From: Trachythela sp. YZ-2020
Taxonomy: Eukaryota > Cnidaria > Anthozoa > Malacalcyonacea > Clavulariidae
Direction of reading: 5' to 3'
Length of the DNA: 64,000 nucleotides
Assembly: GCA_016169945.1 (NCBI GenBank)
Contig: JADLSH010000379.1
Coordinates: 3,500,001-3,564,000 of the forward strand
In this document: piece after piece, positions 42,745 through 53,149 of the stretch
Layout: each line of letters opens with the position of its first letter
Position numbering within the stretch: the first letter of the stretch is position 1
Translations under genes and position numbers: made by a program
The notes under the pieces: generated by a model
The model's input: only the letters and a program-made list of their open reading frames with translations
Database searches by the model: none
Told to the model about the DNA's origin: nothing

Positions 42745-43060
42745 ATTTTGGTTGAAGTAAATGAATGTAATCCCAAGACAAATTACATTCACGATCCAAC
42801 GTTTTGACACTTCAGTCTATTGACTTCATCAGGCGTGGTCTAATGTTGCAACATGACCTCTTATATACTCGAGGGATGACGTCGCCATCCGACAAGGTGA
42901 CGATGGTCTTGTCTAAAGGCTAGTCAAAACTCTGGTCAAACGAGAGTTGACAAGCGAAAATTTGGATGAGAGTTTTCTCATGACGTCAAATGAGAACAAG
43001 AGTTGCATGAGAGTTGGCTGGATATTACTACGCGTACCGGTCAAACGAGCAAAAACTATC
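42745..43060. repeat. Family B repeat (copy 3) joined to a GAGAGTTG fold-back fragment
   Basis: CAAATTACATTCACGATCCA ... CTTCATCAGGCGTGGTCTAA ... ACTCGAGGGATGACGTCGCC, then CAAACGAGAGTTGACAAGCG ... GAGTTGCATGAGAGTTGGCT as in 60800-60850. Confidence 0.7.
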
Positions 43061-43239
43061 GCCATAAAACTACCTTCACCATATTGAACGACGACGTCAT
43101 CCCTTGGGTATGTAAGGAGCCGGATTGCTACTTTCGATCACTCTTTACTAAATTGGACAGTAGAAACGTTGGGTCACAGAATAAGTATATACCAGAAGTG
43201 TAACTTCATAGGGCTTTCGTGTCCTCAAATTTCCCAAAA

Positions 43240-43940
43240 TGTACACGTCATGCACACGCCATCATGCTTGCTTGTAAGATGGCGACGTTTGATAGCGTCA
43301 GCACGAACAACTTTTCTATCAGTGTTTTGCATTTTCTCGCGGCCTTTTCTGCCATTTTAGTAGTAATTTGTTTAACTAATTGACATACATTGCAAGGCCA
43401 ATGGTTTTTTTCATTTCCGCAAATGTCAAGGCATTAGGTCAAAGGGCATGAAAGCAATGACGAAGTAACAAATGACGAATTATCACGTCATGCACACGCC
43501 ATCACAACTTGCTAGTACAATGGCGACCGCGGGACGAGCTTTTTACAGAAGAAAGACATCTGTTCATACTTAATCTGTGGTTGGGTCGTGAATGTAAATT
43601 GTTCGGGGATTTAACAGGAATGGATTTACTGGGGGAGTGCAGGGGTGCGCGCACCCCTCCTACGCTTGACCAAGGGGAGTACAGGAGGGGTGCCAATTCA
43701 AATTTTGCTAAATCCAAATGACAGGGCGTTTATCAAACAAAAATAGAATATCGGGCCATTGATGGGCCTTTTTGACCATCTAGGCAATCAAAAATTTTCT
43801 GACAAGATGACCCCTTGACCCTGATGGGGGTCCTCAGTGATGATTCACCCTGCCTCGGATGTCGGCCACACCCTGCTTCATGACCGGCGCCAGCTTAGCA
43901 CCCCTCCTATCATACCTGGGATTTAATCCATGCCTGGGAT
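43240..43940. repeat. Direct repeat and GGGGTGCGCGCACCCC-containing element
   Basis: ACGTCATGCACACGCCATCA occurs at about 43244 and 43485. At 43615-43700, TGGATTTACTGGGGGAGTGC AGGGGTGCGCGCACCCCTCC resembles the element at 31828. Nothing else recognised to 44037. Confidence 0.6.
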
Positions 43941-44037
43941 TTAATACATTCATTTACTTAGGGTAGCCAAATATATCTGATATCATATTTGGTTAATGCA
44001 GACTTACAAATCTTTTTATTTATTGACATATTTTCAG

Positions 44038-44381
44038 GTTTGTCTCAAGAAGGCACGGTGCCTGAAATTACTCAGAAAATCGTACCCACCGAAGTGAAAG
44101 AAAGAGACAAAGCCAACTTCACATGTCGTACTCTTGGGAGACCTCTTCCGGAGGTTGAATGGTATAAAGATGATCAACTCCTGGATGAAAGTGAGAGAGT
44201 GAAATTTGAAACCCAAGATGGCTGCCATACTTTGATCATCAAGAATGTTTCGTTAGCTGATGAAGCTGAGTATAAAGTACTAGCTCGAAATCCGCTTGGA
44301 ACTACATCGTGTACAGCGGAGTTGTTGGTTGAGGAATCTGTGAATAAGCCTGAGTTGATTGAACCAATGACAGATGTACAG
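44038..44381 (+). CDS. Exon 34: cassette 4, Ig 35 and start of Ig 36
   Basis: Acceptor ATATTTTCAG, donor CAG|GTAACG, 344 nt (one codon shorter than its paralogues), phase 1 to 0. GLSQEGTVPEITQKIVPTEV ... VEWYKDDQLLDESERVKF ... DEAEYKVLARNPLG, then PELIEPMTDVQ. Confidence 0.95.
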
Positions 44382-44531
44382 GTAACGATAAAACTGTATT
44401 TTACACAGCCAAGATAGTTTAATATTTTGTCTGTTGTTTTTCTCGTGTTGGCACAGTGGTTAGTGCATGTGCCTTTTACCTTTCGACTTTTGCAATACGC
44501 AATGATAATAATGTCGTCTCAGTCGCGTGTA

Positions 44532-44704
44532 AAGGTACGTTCACACACAGCGATTTGTCGGGCCGATTTCAGATGCACGTTAATGATGTTTGAAAAATAC
44601 GTGGTAAACGTCATCTGGCGACATCATCAACTGAAAATATTCGTCATTAACATTCGGAGAAACCTAAAATCGGGCCGACAAATCGCTGTGTGTGAACGTA
44701 CCTT
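44532..44704. mobile_element. MITE with long inverted ends (copy 2), inserted in SINE-A
   Basis: Nearly identical to 13722-13893, including ATCTGGCGACATCATCAACT at the centre. Confidence 0.93.
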
Positions 44705-44998
44705 AAGTAGAGTGCTTCCGACTTCATTGTACCAAACACCTCAGTTTTCTTCTGTTGGAATACTGGACCAATAATGGTTATTATTACCTCTAGGAAGAGC
44801 AGTTTACAACTAATAAAGCCATTCAATTTAGTTCTGTCTAGGTTTCCTCTTGTAGTATCACTGGACCAATAAAGTGGACCTCTAGAAAGGACAGTTTAGA
44901 ACTGATAGAGCTATCGGTTATATAGTTTAGTTTAGGTTTCATAATAATGTTAGGTTCTAAATAATGTTATTTTAGTTTAGGTTTCCACCTGTAGTAAC

Positions 44999-45394
44999 CA
45001 GGGATTTTTACAAGCACTTTTCTACTACCGGTAAACGGTAGTAAATACTCAATCTTAAATTGAGTTTTGAAACTCAATCTTCCTCCATAATTATTCTTTC
45101 ACAACAATCCGAAAGAAGTTGTGGCAAGTGTGAATATTTTTTTGGTGAAAGGAAGAAAATATTCGATTCTGAGTAAGTTCAGACGCTTATATAAGCATAT
45201 TACTCTCGCCTTTGAGCCATTTTTCGGGAACTCCTCACAGAGATCACCCGAAATGTACAGTCTTCTGGAATCTGGGGCTTGTGAAAGTCAAAAAAATTTC
45301 CAGGGAAACACATCCCCAGCACCCCACCCCCTTATCGAGGGGTTCGCCGTGAGACGACACTTCACAGTAACTAAAGTGCTTGTATAAATCCCTG
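44999..45394. mobile_element. DNA-transposon-derived element with GTAAC target duplication
   Basis: Ends CAGGGATTTTTACAAGCACTTT and AAAGTGCTTGTATAAATCCCTG, flanked by GTAAC on both sides, splitting a SINE-A tail. Confidence 0.88.
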
Positions 45395-45627
45395 GTAACA
45401 CAGGACCAATAAGTGGTATCCCTTGCTGGATCTCTAGGGAGAGCAATAGAACTGATAGAGCTATCCAGTATAAATAAAGTTAGTTTAGTTAAGTTTCACC
45501 ACACGTTTAAAATATCCGGCAAGAAGTAGTTAAATCAGTAACGCTTTGATAAGGAGTTTGAAATCTGGCTTAAACATTCCTGGAGACATCATTCACGGTA
45601 TTATGTTTAAAATTGTATTCTTTTTAG

Positions 45628-48553
45628 ATCCAGGCTGGTGAAGATGGATGTTTCTGTGTGCGCGTGAAAGGAGATGTAAAAGTAGACTGGTACAAAGGAG
45701 ATGAATTGTTACAAGATGCCGGCCAAGTTGTGATTGTAGATGAAAAAGATGGAGAGACGTTTACTTTAGCTTTAGAAGAAGCGAGTGTACAAGATTCAGG
45801 AACGTATAAATGTGTTGCAACCAATAAAGCTGGTACTGTATCATGTACTGCAATACTCAATGTTTCCTCTGGACAGCCCGAGGAACCCTCAGATAAAGAA
45901 CTTAGTCCCGAAAAGCCAAGCGAAATGATTAAACCGCAACGTGTAGATGAAGTCAACTCTCAGCCAACATTTGATGATGGTAAAAGAATCGATTTGACTA
46001 TTGATGGCGATTCGATGATGGTACTCCTACCAGATGACCAAATTACCATGCCAGAAAAACAACCCACAACTGCAAAGCAACCTACCATTGCTGACCAAAA
46101 ACCCACCACCCCGCAACAGAAACCAACCACCCCTAAGCAAAAACGCTCACCTCCAGAAAAAGCACTCAAAGTTGCACCGAGGAAATCTCCCGAGGACAAA
46201 ACAGCAAAGAAGCCCAAAGCGACAAAACATGATGAAACTCAGAGTGTACCAGGGAAAGAAATCATCTTTACCATTGACAGTGAATCAAGGTTAATGTCCG
46301 CTCCAAAGATTCTCCCCGAACAGGAAATTGGAAAACCAAAAGGCAAGAAACCACAAGATGCTGAAAGGACAAAGCCTAGAAAAGAGCAAGCCAAACCATT
46401 TGAACTAGTTGGAAAAGAAATAAGCTTCACAATTGATAGCGATTCCATGTTAATGGCCTCTCCAGAGAATCTACCAGAACAAAAAATGCCAGAAAAACCA
46501 AAAGACACGAAACCACAAGTTGCTGAAAAGGCAAAGTCTGGAAAAGAGCAACCCAAAGCGTTTGAACCAGTTGGAAAGGAAGTAAGCTTCACAATCGATA
46601 GCGAATCTGGTTTAATGGCCTCCACGGATAATCTACCTGATCAACAATTGCCAGAAAAACCAAAAGGCGGGAGACCTGAAGTTACAGAAAAGAAAAAGCC
46701 TGGGAAAGAACAGTTCAAACCATTCGAAAAAGAAATGGTCTTCAACATTGATAGCGAATCACTTTCGCTGGCTTCCCCTGAAACTCGTCCAGAACAGGAA
46801 AGCAAGAAACCAAAGGGCTGGAGACCACAAGTAACTGAAAAGCATGAACAACCCACACCATTTCAAACAGTTGGAAAACCAGTAAGTTTGACGATTGATG
46901 ACGGTTCACTGGTTATGACATCACCCGAGGAAAGAGTCTTTCCCAAACCCGAAACTGCTCCACCGAAAATGAAGAAACCAACAAAACCTAAAACACAACC
47001 TACAGATAAAGATCTCCCTGTCGAATCCAAGAGAGACCAAAAGAAACAACCCACTGATAAAACACGCCCTGGTGAAGCCAAGAAAGACCAAAAACAACAA
47101 CCTACTGATAAAACTCGTCCTGCTCACAAACAACCTAAAGATACTGCTCCCAAGGTTGCTCCCAAGGTTGCTTCCAAGACAACGAGAGATACAACACAAC
47201 AACCCAAAGAGGAAGATCGAGCTGTTAAGCCTACGAGAGACCAACAGCCCGTTGATAGAACTCGCCCTGTTGAAAAACAACCTAAAGATACGGCTCCCAA
47301 GATTGCCCCTAAGACAACCGGAAAACCGGTGGAACTGCGTATTGATAGCGGAATGATGACAATGACTCTACCTGCAGAAGAGATTATCCCTAAGGGGGAA
47401 GCCAGTGCACAATTCCTTGCTCCAGAATCAGAATCTGATGACAATATCACTATATTACCCGAGGAAGAACAGCGACCCGCAAAGGATAAACCACCTTCAG
47501 CACCTCCGTCAGTGAAAACTAAACCCAAAAAGCCCGCGCCTGACAGCACAGAAGATGACGTGGGGAAACTCGCGTACACAACAAAACGTGACGATGGGCT
47601 CCCTGTGTGGGCTAGACGACCTAAGAAAGATAAACCCGCAAGCAATGATACACCTTCAGCTAAGAAAACTCTCGAAAAATCAGCAAAGCCTTCAAAAACT
47701 ACTTCCGATAAAAATAAACCAGGCAAACCTGCTCAACGTGTAGTAGGCAAAGAACCGGTAGGAGAACAGGTCGAACCAGTTCAAGAAATTCCTAAACCAG
47801 TTGAACTGGAAATTGGACAAAATGTCCAAGTATTGTTAGGACCTGATCAAGGTATTCCAATAGTACAACTTAAAGCTAAGGATCAAGCCGTACTAAAACC
47901 GAAGCAACCCGAAGTTAAACCGAAACAGCCTGGAGTGAAGCCGAAGAAGTCTGAGAAGGGGCAAAAACCGGAGGACAAAAGACCCGGTGAAGTGGGTCGA
48001 AAACCCAAGGTACAAAAACCGATAGAAGATGACGACGCCAAACAAAGGCCTAAAGAAGTAGAATTTTTATTTGAAATGGATACATCACAAGTTGAAGCGA
48101 AGAAACCCGAGAAGAAACCGAAGGAAGACGAAAGTGTTCAAGATAAAAAAGATAAATTCCGCGGGAAATCTGAGAAAAACGTTCCTGAATGGGCGCGAAA
48201 AGGTCGAGCAAAAGACACACCTCCCCCTGTAAAACAGAAAACTAAGCCAAAGTCAACTGAGGCTAGGAAAGTACCGGGGGAGGCTAAAGAGTTGGAAGAA
48301 CCAGGCGTTGAGTTGAGAGAAGGAGAAGATGCCCAACTGAAAGTGCAATTCAAAGGAGCACCAGCAGCAAATGTGGAATGGTTTAAGGATGGGAGTAAGT
48401 TGGTTGACAAACCACAATGTACATCAAAGACATTAGGGGACGGTTGTGAGCTTCTAGTACGAAATGTGACACCGAGGGATAGTGGCACCTATGTATGCGT
48501 GACTACCAATGAAGCTGGGAGTTCAACCAAAACATTTCAACTGATTATTGAAG
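45628..48553 (+). CDS. Exon 35: cassette 4 end (Ig 36), PEVK-like segment, Ig 37
   Basis: Acceptor TTCTTTTTAG, donor GAAG|GTAAAC, 2,926 nt, phase 0 to 1; the largest exon. Ig 36 finishes first (VDWYKGDELLQDAG ... DSGTYKCVATNKAG). About 800 residues of Pro/Glu/Lys/Thr-rich disordered sequence follow, including the literal PKQPEVKPKQPGVKPKK (near 47905). Within it about nine copies of a short motif occur, best seen as GKEISFTIDSDSMLMASPE. Two W-A-R motifs occur (LPVWARRPKK near 47600, VPEWARKGRAK near 48180). Ig 37 closes it (VEWFKDGSKLVD ... DSGTYVCVTTNEAG). Likely an elastic spring with repeated binding sites; this is inference. Confidence 0.94.
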
Positions 48554-48769
48554 GTAAACGAGAAAACTTGCACCAAAAAATAATAACTAACTATTTTTAA
48601 TATAATGGATAGCTATATCACTTCTAAACTGATCTCCCTACTTGTGAGAACATTCGTGAAAACTATTCACAGCTACACATTTCTTTAGATGCATTTGAAT
48701 CGCCAGCATCACGCTGATCTATGCTGCCTGGTGTTTGTTGGAAATACAATAGAATATGTGTTAGCACAG

Positions 48770-49328
48770 CTTAACTAACATTGTTTATACTGTATCAGTT
48801 CTAAACTGTTCTCCCTAGAGGTCCAGTAAGAGCCATCCCTTATTGATCCAGTGTTACTACAGGAGGAACCCTGAACTAAACTAACTTTAGTCATACTAGA
48901 TAGGCCTATCAGTTCTATACTGTTCTTCCTAGAGGTCCAGTAAGAGCCATCCCTTATTGATCCAGTGTTACTACAGGAGGAACCCTGAACTAAACTAACT
49001 TTAGTCTTACTAGATAGGCCTATCAGTTCTATACTGTTCTTCCTAGAGGTCCAGTAAGAGCCATCCCTTATTGATCCAGTGTTACCACGGGAGGAACCCT
49101 GAACTAAACTAACTTGAGTTATACTGGATAGCTCTATCATTTCTCTCTGGAGGTGCAATAAGGTCCATCCCATTTTGGTTCAGTGTTGCTTCAAGAGGAA
49201 ACCAGAGTACTCGAAGAAAACCTTCTCACATACGTCTTATCCGAAATTATAATCAGAAAACTGAATATAGCAGGAATCGAATCCCAATCACAAAGGTGAA
49301 AGGCACAGCACTAACTACTGTATCCACA
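48770..49328 (-). mobile_element. SINE-A antisense with three tandem tail units
   Basis: Three almost identical units of about 118 bp (CTGAACTAAACTAACTTTAG ... TATCAGTTCTATACTGTTCT TCCTAGAGGTCCAGTAAGAG), then the body and head to GCACTAACTACTGTATCCAC near 49310. Confidence 0.9.
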
Positions 49329-49387
49329 TCTATTTAGACCATTTGTAATGACTTTCCTGATAAACGATATTTCCTTATTTCATTTAG

Positions 49388-49642
49388 CTCCAAAGCTCCC
49401 ATTGCAACCGCAACTATCCGAGCGAGTCATCTTTACCCAAGATATGAAAGACATCGAAATCAGTGAAGGTGGTGATGCGAAGTTTGATGTGCGTATAGAT
49501 GGCGAGGATTTAGAAGTAGACTGGTACAGAGATGACGAACTACTTGAAGACGCGGGAAGAATCATCATTGAGGACCCTCATCCTGAGAGTGATGATAATC
49601 TCTATTCACTCACTATCGAGAACTGTGGACCCAAAGACTCGG
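49388..49642 (+). CDS. Exon 36: first part of Ig 38
   Basis: Acceptor TTTCATTTAG, donor CTCGG|GTATGA, phase 1 to 1. APKLPLQPQLSERVIFTQDM ... VDWYRDDELLEDAGRIII ... LTIENCGPKDSG. The F-G strands are in exon 37 (LYKCVVKKDG), which fixes the donor. Confidence 0.92.
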
Positions 49643-49663
49643 GTATGAAACTACCTTTATACT

Positions 49664-49837
49664 TGAGGGATTACAGGATCAAACTACCTGAAAAATATAA
49701 CAAGAACTTTGACGTTTCGAGGGTTCAAGGCCCTTCGTCTGGATGTTAGTAGGCTCCTTCGCCTTTGGCTACTAACTTCGCTCGAAACGTCGAAGTTCTT
49801 GTTATATTTTTCAGGTAGTTTGATCCTGTAATCCCTC
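49664..49837. mobile_element. 174-bp fold-back element close to a donor site
   Basis: GAGGGATTACAGGATCAAAC TACCTGAAAAATATAACAAG ... CGTTTCGAG is mirrored to CTCGAAACGTCG ... GATCCTGTAATCCCTC. Starts about 20 bp after the exon 36 donor. Confidence 0.92.
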
Positions 49838-49904
49838 GCGTAACTCGTTTCTCGCTACCTACACTGGAAGAACGCGTTCATGAAATGACCTTTCACTGCC
49901 TTCA

Positions 49905-50560
49905 GGTGTTGATGGCGGAGTGGTTACTTCATGTGCCTTTCACCTCTGCGACTGGTGTTCTATTGTTTTAATGTCCAGGGGCCGGGTGTATAAAAAAGTA
50001 GTTAAAGTTAACTATAGTTAGTGCGAAAGTAAAGCAATCGGAATCGCGAATTTTAGAGTTAACTACTATTTAACTACAAAACGAGTAGTTCAGACTTTTA
50101 TACAACCGGCCCCAACTGTCTGATTGTGTGTGTCCAGTTGTCTGATGTGAGACGGGTGCTTCTAGTTTGACTCTACCAAACACCGCTGTTTTTTCCAGGT
50201 ACTCTTGTTTGCTGTTGCATGTAGTAACAGTAAACAAAAATGGGATGTCCTTGCTGGACCTTTGGAGAACAGCTTAGAACTGATAGAGACATCCAGTATA
50301 AATAAACTTAATAAAGTTAGTGTGGTTTAGGTTTCCTCCTGTTGTAACACTGGATCAATGAAGGAAGAGCCTTACTGGTCCTCTAGGGAGAACAGTTTAG
50401 AACTGATAGAGACATCCAGTATAAATAAAGTTAGTTCAGTTTAGGTTTCCTACTGTATGAACACTGGACCAATAAGTGATGGCCCCTTACTGTACCTCTA
50501 GGGTGAACATTTTAGAACTGGTAGAGCTATCCAGTATAAATTACGTTAGTTTAGTTAAAC
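49905..50560 (+). mobile_element. SINE-A, sense, with extra tails and an inserted MITE
   Basis: Head TGATGGCGGAGTGGTTACTT, MITE at 49978-50113, body resuming CAACTGTCTGATTGTG, then three tail units ending at about 50560 (GTTAGTTTAGTTAAA). Confidence 0.85.
49978..50113. mobile_element. MITE with GGGGCCGG ends (copy 2), inserted in SINE-A
   Basis: GGGGCCGGGTGTATAAAAAA ... TTTTATACAACCGGCCCC, with internal inverted AGTTAACTA segments. Same termini as 21873-22113, different interior. Confidence 0.88.
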
Positions 50561-50597
50561 ACTGACCTCTTGATGTTTAATTGACACGTCGTTATAG

Positions 50598-51578
50598 GTC
50601 TCTACAAGTGTGTTGTAAAAAAAGATGGTACAGAGAGGGTCACTAGTGGATATCTACATATTACCCCCGCTGGAGACAAACCAAGCGACACCAAGAAATC
50701 AGAAGAAAGTCTTAAACCTTCTGCTCCTGTTTTCACCACTAACCTACAACCTATCGAGGTCAACCCAGGCGACGCTATTACTTTACAATGTTCTGCGAGA
50801 GAGATATCAAGTATTGAGTGGTATAAAGGCGATCGCCGCTTAACCAAAACATCACGGACTCGTATAGACCTAAAAGGCGATCAATTCAGTTTGACTATAA
50901 AACCTGCACGACCTGATGACGCGGGCAGCTACCGTTGCGTAGCAACCGGACCTGGTGGGAAAGTAGAATCGGTAGCTAACGTAATTTTCCGGAAGCCTCT
51001 TGCGCCTCCGAAGTTTGAGGATAAACTAAAGAACACGGATGCAAAGGAAGGTGAAAGAGTCCAGTTAGAAATACGGATCAGTGGCGAGCCTACTCTTACT
51101 TGGTATAAAGATGGGAAACTTTTACCGATCGGAGATAGGTTCTCGGTAGAATGTCTAAGCCCGGAGAAAGGTACCTATGCGTTGTGTATTGATAATGTAA
51201 TCCTCTCTGACTCAGGGAGATATAAGTGTGTTGCCAAAAACCCGGCCGGAGAATGTTTCTGCTCAACAAGTTTGCAAGTGAAGGAGAAATTTACAAGTCC
51301 AGTTTTAGGCGAAGTGACTTTGAACTTGAATATTAATATTAATGAAGGCGAGGATATGCTCATTGAGATACCGCTGACCGCTAAACCTGCGCCCAAAGTC
51401 ACGTGGTATAAAGATAATGTCCAGTTGTATAACTATGCGAGATGTAAGATGGCGAAAGTTGGGGATGTGTATACATTGAATATCAAACAGACGACCCCAC
51501 AGGATGGTGGGACGTATAAAGTCGTGGCCAAGAATTCTGCTGGCTCTGTGATGAAGGAGATAAATGTTACAATTACAG
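50598..51578 (+). CDS. Exon 37: end of Ig 38, Igs 39-41
   Basis: Acceptor GTCGTTATAG, donor ACAG|GTGGGT, 981 nt, phase 1 to 1. LYKCVVKKDGTERVTSGYLH closes Ig 38. Ig 39: APVFTTNLQPIEVNPGDAIT ... IEWYKGDRRLTKTS ... DAGSYRCVATGPGG. Ig 40: PPKFEDKLKNTDAKEGERVQ ... LTWYKDGKLLPIGDRFSV ... DSGRYKCVAKNPAG. Ig 41: VTWYKDNVQLYNYAR ... GGTYKVVAKNSAG (F-strand Cys is Val). Igs 39-41 form one three-Ig set also seen in exons 44 and 45. Confidence 0.95.
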
Positions 51579-51808
51579 GTGGGTTTTACTATTATAGGTG
51601 TTTTATCAAGGTTCACCACAAGGCCTCAATTGAATAGGTGTATTTCACTGACTTTCCAAGATGATGTCCAGTTATCAGAGTAAGAAAATAATGTCGATAG
51701 ATAGCGAGTAGCGAAACATCCATCTCCTCGGCGCGATTTTTAACGAATTTATTTCAATAAATTATGAAAAACGTTTTGAAATACTGTTTTCGTGCTGGTT
51801 TCTACTAA

Positions 51809-51914
51809 AACAATTAGATTATTCGCTCTCGATTTCTATGAGATGATAGTTCATTCGGGCTTCGCCCTCATCAACTATCACCTCATAGAAATCTTGAGCT
51901 CATAATCTAATTGT
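51809..51914. repeat. Imperfect inverted repeat
   Basis: AACAATTAGATTATTCGCTC ... TTTCTATGAGATGATAGTT pairs with AACTATCACCTCATAGAAATC ... TAATCTAATTGTT around GGGCTTCGCCC. Confidence 0.9.
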
Positions 51915-52039
51915 TAATTAGTCTTCTACTATTAGTCCTACCGAACGAGATGCGCAAAAATCATGATATTTACCTATACCTTCTACTGGCATCACTCCCA
52001 TCATATATACACGAATTTGCGGTTAATGCTCAGCAACTG

Positions 52040-52200
52040 GACTCTGTAGCTCAGTTGGTTAGAGCACTGCACCGTAATCGCAGGGCCGCAGGTTCGATTC
52101 CTGCCAGAGGGCCTAAAGTTGCATTTTTCGCAACTGCTCCTGGTTAGGTCTAAAATGTATATAAATTTTCGTTCGAATATTCCATCTGCAAAACCCCTTC
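52040..52200 (+). mobile_element. SINE-C (tRNA-headed), sense
   Basis: GGACTCTGTAGCTCAGTTGG TTAGAGCACTGCACCGTAAT CGCAGG ... GGTTCGATTCC has A- and B-box-like sequence and a tRNA cloverleaf outline (anticodon position GTA). The acceptor stem pairs poorly, and the tail (GCAACTGCTCCTGGTTAGGT ... TCGAATATTCCATCTGC) is shared with the antisense copy at 60195-60320. It is therefore called a SINE, not a tRNA gene. Confidence 0.75.
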
Positions 52201-52298
52201 TGCTATAAAACCCCGTCAGCATTTCGTCTGAACTTAACCACCATCTGCTGCGCTTACTGAAACCCGTCAATTTACCATGCTTGTATTTCTTAATATAG

Positions 52299-53068
52299 CT
52301 TCAGGGAAGAAGCAACTTCCGGCGGTGAAAGACAAGAAACCTCGTGTCCCTGTCTTTAACAAGAAAATGTCTGATGTTGAAGTCAAGCCTGGTGGTAACG
52401 CGATCTTTGAGGTACATGTTCCAGACCAGCCTGGTCTAGATTGGTATAAGGATGGAGTCTTGATCGAAGACGAAGGTCGCTTTGTCATTGAAGATGCCAT
52501 TGAAGGTGAACAACTCAATCGACTAACTGTTGAAAACTGCGAGCCCTCAGATCATGGAACTTATACATGTTTAATTAAAAACGACCACGGTGAAACTCAA
52601 TGCTCTGCCCAACTTGTGGTTTCCAAACCTCTCCCAAAAGAAGTTATCGAAAAACCTTCCAAAGTGAAACCACTCTCCACCGCTCCTGAGAAAGCTAGGT
52701 TGGAGCCAGAGAAGACCCCTTACCAAAAACCGAAGAAGTTTGGAAAGGATAGTTCTAAACCGACCCCTCAAGAGGTGATTGAAAAACCCAGCAAAGTAAC
52801 ACCACTTTCTACCGCTCCCGCAAGAGCAAAGTTGGAACCACAAACTGCACCCGACCACAAAACCAAAAAGTTTTCAAAGGATAGTTCGTTACAGCCAACA
52901 GTTAGGCCAAAACCTTCAGCCTATCAAGGCACAGAGTATGCTGATGCAAATGGTGCCGTACGGAAAAAGATCCCCGTGGATATACCCCCGGGCAAGAGGC
53001 GGGTCTTAGAACCGATGGAAGGTATTGCAGCGAAACCAAAATTCTTGAAGGAAATGAAAGGTGGCAAG
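52299..53068 (+). CDS. Exon 38: Ig 42, duplicated basic linker, start of Ig 43
   Basis: Acceptor TCTTAATATAG, donor GGCAAG|GTAAGA, phase 1 to 0. Ig 42: RVPVFNKKMSDVEVKPGGNA ... LDWYKDGVLIEDEGRFVI ... DHGTYTCLIKNDHG. A roughly 145-residue Lys/Pro-rich linker contains a 42-residue direct duplication (EVIEKPSKVKPLSTAPEKAR... / EVIEKPSKVTPLSTAPARAK...) and GAVRKKIPVDIPPGKRRVLE. It ends with PKFLKEMKGGK, the first strand of Ig 43. Confidence 0.92.
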
Positions 53069-53149
53069 GTAAGATGGAAAATTTAAATGGATTTTGGAGC
53101 GATTTTGTTCGATTTATGCATTATGCAGAATGAGAAAAATGATTGCAGT

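Larger units (their letters stand above)
44440..45490 (+). mobile_element. SINE-A complex carrying two inserted MITEs
   Basis: Head GGCACAGTGGTTAGTGCATG at 44450, body resuming at 44706 after a MITE, then two more SINE-A tails (44830-44990 and 45400-45490) separated by a second element at 44999-45394. Confidence 0.85.

Noticed and set aside
45960..48488. Several minus-strand frames of 70-200 codons opposite exon 35
   Set aside because: They are shadows of the P/K/E-rich coding strand (giving Gly/Phe/Ser/Leu-rich sequence), with no domain and no splice logic.
52040..52115. Possible functional tRNA gene with GTA anticodon
   Set aside because: The acceptor stem pairs badly, and the sequence continues into a tail shared with another diverged copy at 60195-60320, so it is a SINE head.
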